Positions 1 through 8,888 of a DNA stretch of 38,973 nt are shown here, piece after piece. Under the pieces are notes generated by a model. It was not told where the DNA came from. It saw only the letters and a list, made by a program, of their open reading frames with translations, and did no database searches. The stretch lies in contig NZ_SSDJ01000140.1 in NCBI RefSeq assembly GCF_004794465.1, positions 1 to 38,973 on the forward strand. Direction: 5' to 3'. The stretch is from Microbacterium sp. K24. GTDB taxonomy: Bacteria > Actinomycetota > Actinomycetes > Actinomycetales > Microbacteriaceae. Within the stretch, counting starts at the first letter, position 1. The number at the start of each line of letters is the position of its first letter. Made by a program: the position numbers and the translations under genes.

Positions 1-1
1 C

Positions 2-64
2 GGCGTCTACCCGTTCGACCACCCGATCATCGCCGCCCTCCCTCCCCAGGGAGCCCACGCATGA
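2..64 (+). CDS. C-terminal tail of an unidentified upstream gene (partial)
   Basis: An open frame enters from the left edge and stops at the TGA of 62-64, giving about 20 residues ending in YPFDHPIIAALPPQGAHA. The stop overlaps the ATG of the flavin reductase in the ATGA arrangement typical of translationally coupled actinobacterial genes, which is the main reason to believe the frame is real. Coupling to a flavin reductase would fit a flavin-dependent oxygenase, but the tail is too short to assign a family and no function is claimed. Confidence 0.5.
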   Translation, partial: GVYPFDHPIIAALPPQGAHA

Positions 65-549
65 ACCCGCTCCCCAGCGAGGTCGGCGAGGGGCTGAAGG
101 CCGCGTTCCGCGCACACCCCGCGGGCGTCGCGATCATCACGGCGGCCGGACCCGACGGCCCGGTCGGGCTCACGGCCTCGAGCGTCTCCTCGGTCGCGGT
201 CGACCCCGCAGCGATCGCCTTCTCGGTGACGAGGGCCACCGGCAGCGCGGGTGCGATCCTCGCGGCCGACTCCTTCGTCGTGCACCTCATCGACGACGAT
301 CACTCCGCCCTCGCGGAGACCTTCGCCGTCAGCGGCAGCGAGCGCTTCACCCCGGCCCAGGGGTGGCGGACCCTGCCGACCGGTGAGCCGCATCTCGCCG
401 CGGCCCGCGTCGCCCTGCGCTGCCGGCCCATCCAGACCGTGCCGGTCGGCTCGTCGACCGTGGTCATCGCCGAGGTGCTCGAGGTGCTTCCCGGAACCCC
501 CGGTCGTCCCCTCGTCTACCTCGACCGCCGCTTCCACCCGCTTCCGTAG
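61..549 (+). CDS. Flavin reductase-like (FMN-binding split barrel) protein
   Basis: The 162-residue product matches the flavin reductase-like family. After a short N-terminal helix comes the hallmark strand pattern HPAGVAIITA, then GLTASSVSSVAVDPAAIAFSV, where the T-A-S-S segment normally contacts FMN phosphate. Members bind FMN and use NAD(P)H to make reduced flavin for a partner monooxygenase, or act as small cytoplasmic oxidoreductases. The length is normal for a one-domain member. The start is fixed by a 4-bp overlap with the preceding frame, so it probably belongs to an operon beginning left of the window. The substrate and partner are not visible. Superoxide dismutase follows after 22 bp with its own ribosome site. 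Confidence 0.85.
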   Translation: MNPLPSEVGEGLKAAFRAHPAGVAIITAAGPDGPVGLTASSVSSVAVDPAAIAFSVTRATGSAGAILAADSFVVHLIDDDHSALAETFAVSGSERFTPAQGWRTLPTGEPHLAAARVALRCRPIQTVPVGSSTVVIAEVLEVLPGTPGRPLVYLDRRFHPLP

Positions 550-571
550 AAACCCCCTCTGAAAGGACGCC

Positions 572-1201
572 ATGTCTGCTCTCTACACTCTCCCCGAGCT
601 GCCCTACGACTACGCGGCGCTCGAGCCGCACATCTCCGGCAAGATCATGGAGCTGCACCACTCCAAGCACCACCAGGCCTACGTGACGGGCGCGAACACC
701 GCGCTCGAGCAGCTCGCGACCGCCCGCAGCGCCGGGGACCTCGCGAACGTGAACAAGCTCGAGAAGGACCTCGCCTTCAACCTCGGCGGCCACATCAACC
801 ACTCGGTGTTCTGGCAGAACCTCTCGCCCGAGGGCGGCGGCGCTCCGGAGGGCGAGCTCGAGGCCGCGCTCGTCGACGCCTTCGGATCGATCGACGCGTT
901 CCGCGCCCACTTCACCGCCACCGCGCTCGGTGTGCAGGGGTCGGGCTGGGCCGTGCTCGCCTGGGACAGCGTCGGTGCGCGACCGGTCATCTTCCAGCTC
1001 TTCGACCAGCAGGGCAACGCCCCGCTCGGCGTCACGCCGCTGCTGCAGCTCGACGTGTGGGAGCACGCCTACTACCTCGACTACCTCAACGTGCGCGCCG
1101 ACTACGTCAAGGCGTTCTGGAACCTCGTGAACTGGCCCGACGTGCAGGCGCGTCTGGCTGCGGCACGCACCGCGACGGCGGGGCTCATCGTCGCGTCGTG
1201 A
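572..1201 (+). CDS. sodA: Superoxide dismutase (Mn/Fe family)
   Basis: This 209-residue protein is a standard Mn/Fe superoxide dismutase, converting superoxide to hydrogen peroxide and oxygen in the cytoplasm. The four expected metal ligands are visible: His29 in [10 protein letters not shown], His77 in [10 protein letters not shown], and Asp161 and His165 in DVWEHAYY. Gly at the GGHINH site and Gln in the FDQQGN stretch are the Mn-type pattern, so Mn or cambialistic use is more likely than strict Fe (inference). The start follows GAAAGGA at a good distance. No secretion signal is present. It converges on the alpha-glucosidase gene; the gap holds a nested palindrome that probably ends both transcripts. 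Confidence 0.95.
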   Translation: MSALYTLPELPYDYAALEPHISGKIMELHHSKHHQAYVTGANTALEQLATARSAGDLANVNKLEKDLAFNLGGHINHSVFWQNLSPEGGGAPEGELEAALVDAFGSIDAFRAHFTATALGVQGSGWAVLAWDSVGARPVIFQLFDQQGNAPLGVTPLLQLDVWEHAYYLDYLNVRADYVKAFWNLVNWPDVQARLAAARTATAGLIVAS

Positions 1202-1213
1202 CCTGAGCGGGCT

Positions 1214-1296
1214 CGAACTTCTGCGGCCAGTCCGAACTTCTGCGGCCTGAACGGCCCGGATCGGCCGCAGAAGTTGCCATCGGCCGCAGAAGTTCG
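1214..1296. repeat. Nested double palindrome A (likely bidirectional terminator)
   Basis: Two direct copies of CGAACTTCTGCGGCC lie at 1214-1228 and 1233-1247. Two inverted copies follow at 1263-1275 and 1282-1296. The outer pair matches over 15 bp and the inner pair over 13 bp. The element fills the gap between the convergent sodA and GH13 genes, so a bidirectional terminator or mRNA-end stabiliser is the simplest role. It has no U-tract. Confidence 0.75.
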
Positions 1297-1305
1297 GGCG
1301 CCCGA

Positions 1306-2967
1306 TCAGCCCTTCGTGTACCAGACGGCCGTGTCGACGGGCAGCGTCGTGCCGTCGAGCGGCTGGCTCGACAGCACGACCTGCGCGCCGGCCGGCAGCT
1401 TGAGCGGGGCGGTGCCGAGGTTCGCCATGACGTGCACGTCGCCGCGGCGGAAGGCCACGGCATCCGCCCCCGCGTCTTCCCAGACGAGTGAGCCGCTGCC
1501 GAAGCCGTGCTCGCACCGGGTGGCCAGCAGCTGCTTGTAGAGCGACAGGGTCGAGGTGGGGTCGGCCTCTTCGACGTCGCGGGCGTAGCTCGCCCACGAC
1601 GCGGGCTGGGGCAGCCACGAGGCACCCGTGTCGTTGAACCCGAAAGCCGGGCCCTCGGCGGTCCAGGGCAGCGGCACGCGGCATCCGTCCCGTCCGTAGC
1701 GCTCACCGTTCGTGCGGAACCAGGTCGGATCCTGGCGGAACGCGTCGGGGATCTCCATCGCCTCGGGAAGGCCGAGCTCCTCGCCCTGATACAGGTACGA
1801 AGACCCGGGGAGAGCGAGCATCAGCGTCGTCGCCGCGCGAGCGCGGGCGAGACCGATCGCGGCATCCGGCTTGTCGGGCGTGTTCGGGCCGATGCCCTCG
1901 CCCTGCGGGTTGTCGGCCGTCAGCGCGAGGCGGGTCGCGTGTCGCACGACGTCGTGGTTCGACAGCACCCAGGTGCTGGGGGCGCCGACCTCGCCGAAGG
2001 CGTCGAGCGACTCGCGGATGACGTCGCCGAGCGCCTTCGCGTCCCACGCCGTCTGCAGGTACGGGAAGTTGAACGTCTGGTGCATCTCGTCATGACGCAC
2101 CCACAGCGCGGTCTTCTTGAGCGTGGGCAGCCAGGCCTCGCCGCACAGCGCGCGGTCGCCGTCGTACGCGGCGAGCACCTCGTGCCAGTCGCGGTAGATG
2201 TCGTGCACGGCGTCCTGCCCCCAGTACGGCACGTTCGCCTCGGCGCCGCCCATCGAGTCGGCGTCGGCCGGCGGCGTGTAGTCGGGCAGTCCGTCGGCCT
2301 TGATCATGCCGTGGGCGACGTCCACGCGGAAGCCGTCGACGCCACGGTCGAGCCAGAAGCGCAGGATCGAGCGGAACTCCTCGCGCACCTCTTCGTTGCT
2401 CCAGTCGAAGTCGGGCTGCGTGGGGTCGAAGATGTGCAGGTACCACTGGCCGGGGGTGCCGTCGGCTTCGGTGATGCGCTCCCACATGCCGCCGCCGAAC
2501 ACGGACTCCCAGTTGTTCGGGGGCAGCTCGCCGTTCTTCCCCTTGCCGTCGCGGAAGATGTACCGCGCGCGCTCGGGGCTGCCCGGTGCCGCCTTGAGGG
2601 CGGCCTGGAACCAGGCGTGCTGAGCGGAGGAGTGGTTCGGAACCAGGTCGACGACCACCCGGATGCCGCGGGCATGGGCCTCGGCGAGCATCTCGTCGAA
2701 GTCGGCGAGGGTGCCGAACAGCGGATCGACGTCGCGGTAGTCGGCAACGTCGTAGCCGGCGTCGCGCTGAGGGCTGGTCATGAAGGGGCTCAGCCAGATC
2801 GCGTCGACGCCGAGGTCTTTCAGAGAGTCCAACCGCGCGGTGATGCCCGGGAGATCGCCGATGCCGTCGCCCGAGGCGTCGGCGAAGGAACGGGGGTAGA
2901 TCTGATAGATGACGGCGCTGCGCCACCACTCGGAACCGGGGGCTGCGATCTGCTCGAGCTGTGCCAT
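1306..2967 (-). CDS. GH13 alpha-glucosidase (oligo-1,6-glucosidase-like)
   Basis: The 553-residue cytoplasmic enzyme hydrolyses alpha-glucosidic bonds in short maltose- or isomaltose-type sugars. The (beta/alpha)8 domain starts at once (AVIYQIYPRSF, residues 19-28). All four GH13 regions are seen: region I VVDLVPNH with Asp107 and His112, region II GFRVDVAHG with nucleophile Asp216, region III LCGEAW with acid/base Glu277, and region IV LSNHD with Asp339. Val217 directly follows the nucleophile, the residue associated with alpha-1,6 activity in this subfamily, whereas maltases usually have Thr (inference from family knowledge). There is no signal peptide. The start is supported by a -10 box TAGCCT six bases before the ATG and the absence of a ribosome site, suggesting a leaderless mRNA. 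It is monocistronic. Confidence 0.93.
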   Translation of the reverse strand: MAQLEQIAAPGSEWWRSAVIYQIYPRSFADASGDGIGDLPGITARLDSLKDLGVDAIWLSPFMTSPQRDAGYDVADYRDVDPLFGTLADFDEMLAEAHARGIRVVVDLVPNHSSAQHAWFQAALKAAPGSPERARYIFRDGKGKNGELPPNNWESVFGGGMWERITEADGTPGQWYLHIFDPTQPDFDWSNEEVREEFRSILRFWLDRGVDGFRVDVAHGMIKADGLPDYTPPADADSMGGAEANVPYWGQDAVHDIYRDWHEVLAAYDGDRALCGEAWLPTLKKTALWVRHDEMHQTFNFPYLQTAWDAKALGDVIRESLDAFGEVGAPSTWVLSNHDVVRHATRLALTADNPQGEGIGPNTPDKPDAAIGLARARAATTLMLALPGSSYLYQGEELGLPEAMEIPDAFRQDPTWFRTNGERYGRDGCRVPLPWTAEGPAFGFNDTGASWLPQPASWASYARDVEEADPTSTLSLYKQLLATRCEHGFGSGSLVWEDAGADAVAFRRGDVHVMANLGTAPLKLPAGAQVVLSSQPLDGTTLPVDTAVWYTKG

Positions 2968-2973
2968 GGGACC

Positions 2974-2979
2974 AGGCTA
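2974..2979 (-). promoter_or_regulatory. -10 box of leaderless GH13 promoter
   Basis: On the minus strand TAGCCT is followed by six bases and then the ATG at 2967. This is the usual actinobacterial TANNNT -10 placed so that transcription would begin at the start codon. No convincing -35 is seen. Confidence 0.55.
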
Positions 2980-3049
2980 CAGGCCCGCCAGCGCAGGAAT
3001 CGAATCGGTTCGATCGGCGGACGGACCCTGCCCGGGCGACCGCGGGGAG

Positions 3050-3055
3050 TAGCCT
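3050..3055 (+). promoter_or_regulatory. -10 box for the DUF1761 gene
   Basis: TAGCCT lies about 33 bases before the start codon, followed by a clear ribosome site GAGGAGG at 3071-3077. This transcript therefore has a short leader, unlike the divergent GH13 gene. Confidence 0.4.
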
Positions 3056-3082
3056 GACGGCATCCGATTCGAGGAGGCAATG

Positions 3083-3511
3083 ATGGTTCCCGAGATCAAC
3101 TACTGGGCGGTTCTGCTGGCCACGGCGTCGAGCATGCTCGTCGGCGCGATCTGGTACACCCCGAAGGTGTTCGGCACACGGTGGGCGAAGCTCGCGAACG
3201 TCGACATGGACCGACCGGCGGCGACGGCGGCCTGGCCCATCATCACCACCGTCATCGTGAGCTTCATCACCGCCTGGGTGCTCGCGGGGGCCTCGTCGAT
3301 CGCCTGGCACTTCTACGGCGGACCGTTCTTCTGGGGCACGATCGTCACGGGCGTGACGCTGTGGGCCGGATTCACCGCGGCGCGGTTCATCACGCACGAC
3401 GCCTTCGAGGGCCGCTCGACGAGGCTGACGACGCTCAACATCGCGCACGAACTGGTGACCGTACTCGTCATGGCCGTGCTGATCGGCGTCTGGCCGCCCG
3501 CGCTCGGTTAG
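3083..3511 (+). CDS. DUF1761 integral membrane protein
   Basis: A small protein of about 142 residues with four hydrophobic spans: near residues 6-25 (YWAVLLATASSMLVGAIW), 52-71, 83-100 and 120-138. The N-terminal G-x-IWY-x-P motif and overall size match the DUF1761 family of four-helix membrane proteins of unknown function. Two ATG codons are adjacent at 3080 and 3083. GAGGAGG ends at 3077, so 3083 has the better spacing and was chosen; 3080 would add one Met. It stands alone, divergent from the GH13 gene and convergent with the SDR gene. No function is inferred. Confidence 0.8.
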   Translation: MVPEINYWAVLLATASSMLVGAIWYTPKVFGTRWAKLANVDMDRPAATAAWPIITTVIVSFITAWVLAGASSIAWHFYGGPFFWGTIVTGVTLWAGFTAARFITHDAFEGRSTRLTTLNIAHELVTVLVMAVLIGVWPPALG

Positions 3512-3536
3512 GAGCGCGGGCGGACCGAGGGCCCGA

Positions 3537-4433
3537 TCAGGGAGTCGGCATGCCGCCGTTCACGTTGAGGGTCTCGCCGATGACGTAGCTCGACTCGGCC
3601 GACGCCAGGAAGACGTAGGCGGGGGCGAGCTCGGCGGGCTGTCCCATGCGTCCGAGCGGAGTGTCCTCGCCGAACTCCGGGAGCTTCTCCTGCGGCTGAC
3701 CGTCGCTGGGCTGCAGCGGGGTCCAGATCGGCCCGGGGGCGACGGCGTTCACGCGGATGCCCTTCGGGGCGAGCTGGTCGGCCAGGCCCTTCGTGAAGGC
3801 GTTGATGGTCGCCTTCGTGGAGGCGTAGTCGACGAGTATGCCCGACGGCGCATATGCCTGGATCGACGTGGTGTTGATGATCGTCGACCCGGCGGGCAGG
3901 TGCGGCAGAGCGGCCTTCGTGATCCAGAACATCGCGTAGACGTTGGTCTTGAAGGTGTCGTCGAACTGCTCGTCGGTGATGTCGGTCAGCGACTCCTGGT
4001 AGATCTGCTTGCCGCCGTTGTTGACGAGGATGTCGAGGCCGCCCAGTGCAGCGACGGCATCCGCGACGAGGGACCGGCAGTATTCGGGGTCGCGGAGGTC
4101 GCCGGGGAGGGTGGCGACGTTCGCTCCGGCCTCGCGGAGGATGCCGGCGATCCGGGCCGCGTCCTCCTCCTCTTCCGGCAGGTAGGACAGGGCGACGTCG
4201 GCGCCCTCGCGGGCGAAGGCGATCGCCGTGGCGGCGCCGATGCCGGAGTCGCCGCCGGTGATGAGGGCCTTGCGCCCCTTGAGGCGGTCGCTGCCGCGGT
4301 AGCTCTCCTCGCCGAGGTCGGCCTTCGGGGCGAGGTCGGCGTCGAGCCCGGGCTCGGGCATGTGCTGCTTCTCGGGCTCGATGTCCGAGTAGAGCTCGGC
4401 GGGGTTGACGAAGGTGTACTGGTCACGGGACAT
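3537..4433 (-). CDS. SDR family NAD(P)-dependent oxidoreductase
   Basis: The 298-residue protein is a classical short-chain dehydrogenase with a roughly 50-residue N-terminal extension (QYTFVNPAELY...PEPGLDADLAP), the layout of the YhxC/YghA-like group often linked to stress or aldehyde metabolism. The Rossmann motif TGGDSGIG is at residues 59-66, NNGG follows near 138, and the catalytic Ser190, Tyr203 and Lys207 are present (YASTK). C-terminal VNGG is also typical. The start at 4433 follows AAGGAGAGG; a longer in-frame extension upstream was rejected because it lacks a ribosome site and runs into the next gene. It may be cotranscribed with the GH15 gene 65 bp upstream. The substrate is unknown. 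Confidence 0.9.
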   Translation of the reverse strand: MSRDQYTFVNPAELYSDIEPEKQHMPEPGLDADLAPKADLGEESYRGSDRLKGRKALITGGDSGIGAATAIAFAREGADVALSYLPEEEEDAARIAGILREAGANVATLPGDLRDPEYCRSLVADAVAALGGLDILVNNGGKQIYQESLTDITDEQFDDTFKTNVYAMFWITKAALPHLPAGSTIINTTSIQAYAPSGILVDYASTKATINAFTKGLADQLAPKGIRVNAVAPGPIWTPLQPSDGQPQEKLPEFGEDTPLGRMGQPAELAPAYVFLASAESSYVIGETLNVNGGMPTP

Positions 4434-4498
4434 GAGCTGTCCTCTCCTTGTTCCTTGTGGGCGGTTCCTTGTGGGCGGTCGGGGGGTCGGTGCGGCGC

Positions 4499-6304
4499 TC
4501 ATCGCGCGCCGAGCAGGTCTTCGGGGACGATGTCGCGGATCGTCATCGCGGCGGACAGGAAGGCGAGATGGCTCAGAGCCTGAGGGGTGTTGCCCCAGGC
4601 GGATCCGTCATCGGCGTCGATCATCTCGGCGTAGATGCCGACGTCGTTGGCGAGACCGACGAGATCATCCATCAGCGCGAGTGCCTCCTCGTGCCGGCCC
4701 ACGCACGCCAGAGCCTCCACCCGCCAGAACGCGCAGGCGACGAAGGTCTTCTCCTCGGCGCCCGCACCCGTGTACCGGTACATGAGCGACCCGGTGCCGA
4801 CGTCGTCGGTGAGGGCGTCGATCGTCGACGACATGCGCTCGCCCCGGTCGAAGCCGCTCGGGGCGTGCAGGAGCACCGAGGCGTCGAGCTCGTCGGTGCC
4901 GGCGAAGAACACGTAGGCACGGCGTTCCGCGGACCAGCAGTTCTCGTCGATCCAGCGACGGATGCGGTCGCGCTCCGCGCTCCAGCGTTCGGCGCTGCCC
5001 GGGATGATCCCGGCATCCGCGAGTGCGACCGCGTCGTCGAGCGCCTTCCAGCAGCCCATCTTCGAGGACGTGTAGTGGCGCAGCTCGGCGAGCTCCCACA
5101 TGCCGGAGTCCGGATTGCGCCACAGATCGCAGGTGCGATCCGCCATGTCGGCCAGCAGACGGGCCGTGCCTGCGTCGAGGATGTTGCCCGCGTCGACGTA
5201 GGTGCGGCAGATCGCGAGGAGGTCGCCGTACACTCCCAGCTGCAACTGGCCGCTGGCGGGATTCCCGGTCACCACCGGTCCGATTCCGCGCCAGCCCGGC
5301 ACGTCGTACTCCGTCGGCTCGGGAACGAGATCGCCGTCGAGCGTGTACATGACGTGCAGCTCCGGGCCCTGGTCGCGGATCGTGCGCAGCAGCCAGGAAA
5401 GCGCGGCGTGGGTCTCCTCGCGCAGTCCGAATCGCACCAGCGCGTGCGTGCTGTACGCGAGATCGCGCACCCATGCGTGGCGGTAGTCCCAGTTCTTGCC
5501 GCCCTCCGCGCGCTCCGGGAGCGACGTGGTCGCGGCCGCGGCGATGGCTCCCGTCGGGCTGTGGATCAGCAGCTTCAGGGCGAGGGCGCTGCGCTGCACG
5601 TGCTTCTCCCACGGTCCCTCGTAGGAGAAGACCGACGACCAGTGCTGCCAGTTCTGCACGGTCCGGTCGACGCCGTCGTCGACGTTGCGGGGATCGGGGA
5701 AGTGCAGCGGCTCATCATGGGTCGACGCCAGCGCCAGCAGGTGCCGGGAGCCCGGAGAGGTCGTGAAGGCTCCGTCGAGCAGCGGCCCGGTCGCGCCGTC
5801 GGGGTCAGGTCGCTTCGGGCCGTGGTCGAAGCCGACCACGACGAACGCCGTCGCACCGCTGCGGATCACGGTGCCGTGCGGGGTGCTCTCCATCCACGGC
5901 GCAGCGGTCTGCAGCGACGACCCCGGGTGCACGCGCCACCGCATCGGCACCTCGCCGTCGATGCCGTCGACCCGCCGGGCGAGCTCTGCCCACGGCAGCC
6001 GACCGGCGATGCCGGAGACGAGGGCATCGGTGACGCGCACGCTTCCGGCATCCGTGCGGAAGGTCGTCTCGAGGACGTTCGTGCCCGGGATGTATCGGCG
6101 TTCGCTCTGGAACTCCGCCGTCGGCTGGAGCTCCAGGCATCCGCCGGTGTCCTCGTCGAGCAGCCGCGCGAAGACGGGCAGATCCGTCAGCTCCGGCAGC
6201 GGAAGCCAGTCGATGCTCCCGTCGAGCCCGATCAGTGCGACCGTGCGCCCGTCGCCGATCGGCGCGTACGAGGCGAGCGGGCGATCGGAGCGAACGGGGG
6301 GCAT
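4499..6304 (-). CDS. Glycoside hydrolase family 15 (glucoamylase/trehalase-like)
   Basis: A 601-residue GH15 enzyme. The N-terminal beta-sandwich begins with the family signature YAPIGDGRTVALIGLDGSID (13-32); the (alpha/alpha)6 catalytic barrel runs from about residue 235 to the end, with NWDYRHAWVRD (271-281) at its entry. Glu404 in GMWEL is the expected general acid, and Glu560 in IYAEMIDADDG, followed by WGNTPQALSHL, the general base. Cytoplasmic bacterial members act on maltooligosaccharides; the mycobacterial branch hydrolyses trehalose, so either substrate is possible. The start at 6304 matches the family N-terminus; an upstream TTG at 6340 would add 12 residues. No signal peptide is seen. 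It probably shares a transcript with the downstream SDR gene. Confidence 0.9.
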   Translation of the reverse strand: MPPVRSDRPLASYAPIGDGRTVALIGLDGSIDWLPLPELTDLPVFARLLDEDTGGCLELQPTAEFQSERRYIPGTNVLETTFRTDAGSVRVTDALVSGIAGRLPWAELARRVDGIDGEVPMRWRVHPGSSLQTAAPWMESTPHGTVIRSGATAFVVVGFDHGPKRPDPDGATGPLLDGAFTTSPGSRHLLALASTHDEPLHFPDPRNVDDGVDRTVQNWQHWSSVFSYEGPWEKHVQRSALALKLLIHSPTGAIAAAATTSLPERAEGGKNWDYRHAWVRDLAYSTHALVRFGLREETHAALSWLLRTIRDQGPELHVMYTLDGDLVPEPTEYDVPGWRGIGPVVTGNPASGQLQLGVYGDLLAICRTYVDAGNILDAGTARLLADMADRTCDLWRNPDSGMWELAELRHYTSSKMGCWKALDDAVALADAGIIPGSAERWSAERDRIRRWIDENCWSAERRAYVFFAGTDELDASVLLHAPSGFDRGERMSSTIDALTDDVGTGSLMYRYTGAGAEEKTFVACAFWRVEALACVGRHEEALALMDDLVGLANDVGIYAEMIDADDGSAWGNTPQALSHLAFLSAAMTIRDIVPEDLLGAR

Positions 6305-6345
6305 GCCCTCATCGTGCGCCGAGCGGTCACCGTCGGGCAAAAGCC

Positions 6346-6373
6346 TTGACGGTTCCGCTCGCGGTGTTATACG
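6346..6373 (+). promoter_or_regulatory. Candidate promoter of the secreted alpha/alpha-barrel gene
   Basis: TTGACG at 6346-6351 and TATACG at 6368-6373 are separated by 16 bp. Transcription would start near 6380, leaving a leader of about 120 nt. The leader contains an orphan ribosome-site-like GAAGGAGAAGGA at 6383-6394 with no start codon after it, a CGAAGG/CCTTCG inverted pair (6382-6387 and 6404-6409), and a perfect palindrome at 6444-6460. Confidence 0.45.
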
Positions 6374-6433
6374 CGCACGCCCGAAGGAGAAGGAAACCCT
6401 AGACCTTCGCCACTACTCCGATGACTTTCCCGC

Positions 6434-6505
6434 ATGAAAGGCTCCAGGGGCGGCCCCTGGCCGTCACCCCGCGACTCGACACTTCCGATCGAAGGCTTTC
6501 CATGA
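6434..6505 (+). CDS. Possible 23-codon leader peptide (uORF)
   Basis: ATG at 6434 opens a 23-residue frame (MKGSRGGPWPSPRDSTLPIE, then GFP). Its TGA at 6503-6505 overlaps the ATG of the next gene as ATGA, the same coupling geometry seen for real gene pairs here. The palindrome at 6444-6460 lies inside it. There is no good ribosome site before it, so this may be chance. Confidence 0.25.
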   Translation: MKGSRGGPWPSPRDSTLPIEGFP

Positions 6506-7761
6506 CCGGTTCTCCGCGCCGATCGGCGCCTTGGGCGATCATCGCCGCGCTCGTCGCCGCGGCCGTGTTCGCCGGGACGGCGCCCGCCGCCTCGGATGTC
6601 GGCTCGCCAGGGGAGGAACCCGTGCCCGAGACCGTCGATGCCGCACAGTCCGTCGCGCTGGCGTACGAGTTCCTGGATGCCCGCGTCGACGAGTTCTGCG
6701 ACGACGCGGACCGCTGCCTTCCGCGCAGCTATCAGGGCGGATTCTTCACGACGCCGAGCTGGGACTTCACGCCCTCGTTCGTCTACGACGACGCGCTGGT
6801 GGTCATCGCCTACACCGCCCGCGGGCTGCCGGACGACCTCCGCCGCGCGCAGACGATCGGCGACACCCTGCTGTTCGTGCAGGACGAGGACCCGATCGGC
6901 GACGGCCGCGTCCGCACGTCGTACGAGCCGCACGGCATCCGACAGGGACGCGTGGAGATCACCGGCCCCGGCACCTTCACCGGCAACCAGGCGTGGGTGG
7001 GGATGGCGCTCACGCGCCTGTTCCACGCGACCGGTGAGCAGAAGTACCTCGACGGCGCGCTGCGCATCGGCGAGTGGGTGCAGGCGAACACGGCCGACAT
7101 GGCGCGCGCCCCCTTCGGCTACACGGGCGGCCAGACCGACGACGGAACCTCGCTCGTGTGGAAGTCCACCGAGCACAACAGCGATCTGGCCGGGTTCTTC
7201 ACGCAGCTGGCCGAGCTCACCGGCGACCCGGTCTGGGCGGAGCGGGCCTCCGTCGCCGCGGGCTTCGTCGCGGCGATGCAGAGCGCCGACGGCCACGTCG
7301 ACACCGGCACCCTCCTCGACGGCTCGACGGTCAACACCCATCCGATCCCGCTGGATGCCCAGACGTGGAGCGCGCTCGCCACCGGTGACGCCCGTTACGG
7401 CGCTGCACTGGACTGGACGCTCGCTCACCTCATCGCGACCGACGGACCGTACACGGGGCCGTCGATCAGCGACGTCGACGTGTCGAAGGCGTGGTTCGAG
7501 GGCGGCGGCCACCTGGCGCTCGCGCTCGAGCTGCGCGACGCCCCCGGCGACGCCGAGCATGCGGAAGAGCTGCTGAGCAGCATCCGGCAGGCACAGCTCG
7601 ACGCCCCGAACGGCGACGGCAAGGGCATCGTCGCGACGTCGAACGACGGCCTGGACTCCGGGTTCGGCGACCTGTACTACGCGAGTCTGCACTCGGGCAC
7701 GACCGCCTGGTACCTGCTGGCGGCGGCCGGGGACAACCCGTTCCGCCTGCCGGTCGACTGA
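6502..7761 (+). CDS. Secreted six-hairpin (alpha/alpha) glycosidase-like protein
   Basis: The 419-residue product has a signal peptide (SPRRSAPWAIIAALVAAAVFAG, then cleavage near the TAPAAS stretch at residues 27-32). Repeated helical-hairpin segments follow, such as NQAWVGMALTRLFHATGEQKYLDGALRIGEWV, each with the G-x-x-x-YLD pattern common in alpha/alpha-toroid glycosidases and epimerases. FDD-type acidic sites and WFEGGGHLALAL are typical of such folds. No exact family was recognised and no catalytic residues can be named. ATG 6502 was chosen because GAAGG lies six bases upstream and because it begins right at the signal peptide; ATG 6421 would add 27 non-hydrophobic residues. A role in extracellular carbohydrate breakdown or cell-wall glycan handling is inference. 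Confidence 0.75.
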   Translation: MTGSPRRSAPWAIIAALVAAAVFAGTAPAASDVGSPGEEPVPETVDAAQSVALAYEFLDARVDEFCDDADRCLPRSYQGGFFTTPSWDFTPSFVYDDALVVIAYTARGLPDDLRRAQTIGDTLLFVQDEDPIGDGRVRTSYEPHGIRQGRVEITGPGTFTGNQAWVGMALTRLFHATGEQKYLDGALRIGEWVQANTADMARAPFGYTGGQTDDGTSLVWKSTEHNSDLAGFFTQLAELTGDPVWAERASVAAGFVAAMQSADGHVDTGTLLDGSTVNTHPIPLDAQTWSALATGDARYGAALDWTLAHLIATDGPYTGPSISDVDVSKAWFEGGGHLALALELRDAPGDAEHAEELLSSIRQAQLDAPNGDGKGIVATSNDGLDSGFGDLYYASLHSGTTAWYLLAAAGDNPFRLPVD

Positions 7762-7780
7762 GTCGTAGACCGGGCGGGGG

Positions 7781-8484
<704 letters not shown>

Positions 8485-8488
<4 letters not shown>

Positions 8489-8733
8489 TCGACGACCTCG
8501 ACGCCCACGACGTCTTCGATCACGGAGTTGGAGAGCACCTCGTCGGCGACGCGCTTGGCCTCGGCGAGCAGCTCGTCGGTGACCTCGCCCTCGACGGTGA
8601 GCTCGAAGCGCTTGCCGATGCGGACATCGCTGAAGCCCTCGACGCCGAGGCGGGCGAATGCTCCCGAGACGGCCTTCCCCTGCGGGTCGAGCAGTTCAGA
8701 CTTGGGCATGACGTCGACGACGATGGTGGGCAT
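8485..8733 (-). CDS. purS: Phosphoribosylformylglycinamidine synthase subunit PurS
   Basis: An 82-residue small protein of the PurS family, which bridges PurQ and PurL and helps channel ammonia. Typical features are the N-terminal strand [21 protein letters not shown] and the later [10 protein letters not shown] segment. The start at 8733 was chosen because GGAG sits five bases upstream and family members begin here; the much longer open frame upstream is not coding. It overlaps purQ by 4 bp. Confidence 0.95.
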
Positions 8734-8781
8734 GAATGGCTCCGGAAGTCGCGGGCGGACGGGCATCCTCAGTCTACTCTT

Positions 8782-8865
8782 CGCCGAGACCCCGGCTTGT
8801 CGTCGAGACCCCGGCCTACGGGCGGTGCGAGGTGGGGGTTTCGACGCTAACCCGGGGTCTCGGCG
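8782..8865. repeat. Nested double palindrome B
   Basis: The outer arms CGCCGAGACCCCGG (8782-8795) and CCGGGGTCTCGGCG (8852-8865) are perfectly complementary over 14 bp. Inner arms at 8801-8814 and 8833-8846 match with three mismatches. It lies between apt and purS, both on the minus strand, so it may end the apt transcript before purSQ. Confidence 0.7.
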
Positions 8866-8888
8866 CGCAGCGGGGGAGGGAGCGCGAC

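Noticed and set aside
4448..6349. 633-residue plus-strand frame over the GH15 gene
   Set aside because: It is antisense to an enzyme with intact catalytic residues. Long shadow frames are expected at this GC content.
6444..6460. Perfect palindrome as a riboswitch or terminator
   Set aside because: The one-base centre leaves only a short stem and there is no U-tract or known aptamer pattern. It is described only as part of the leader.
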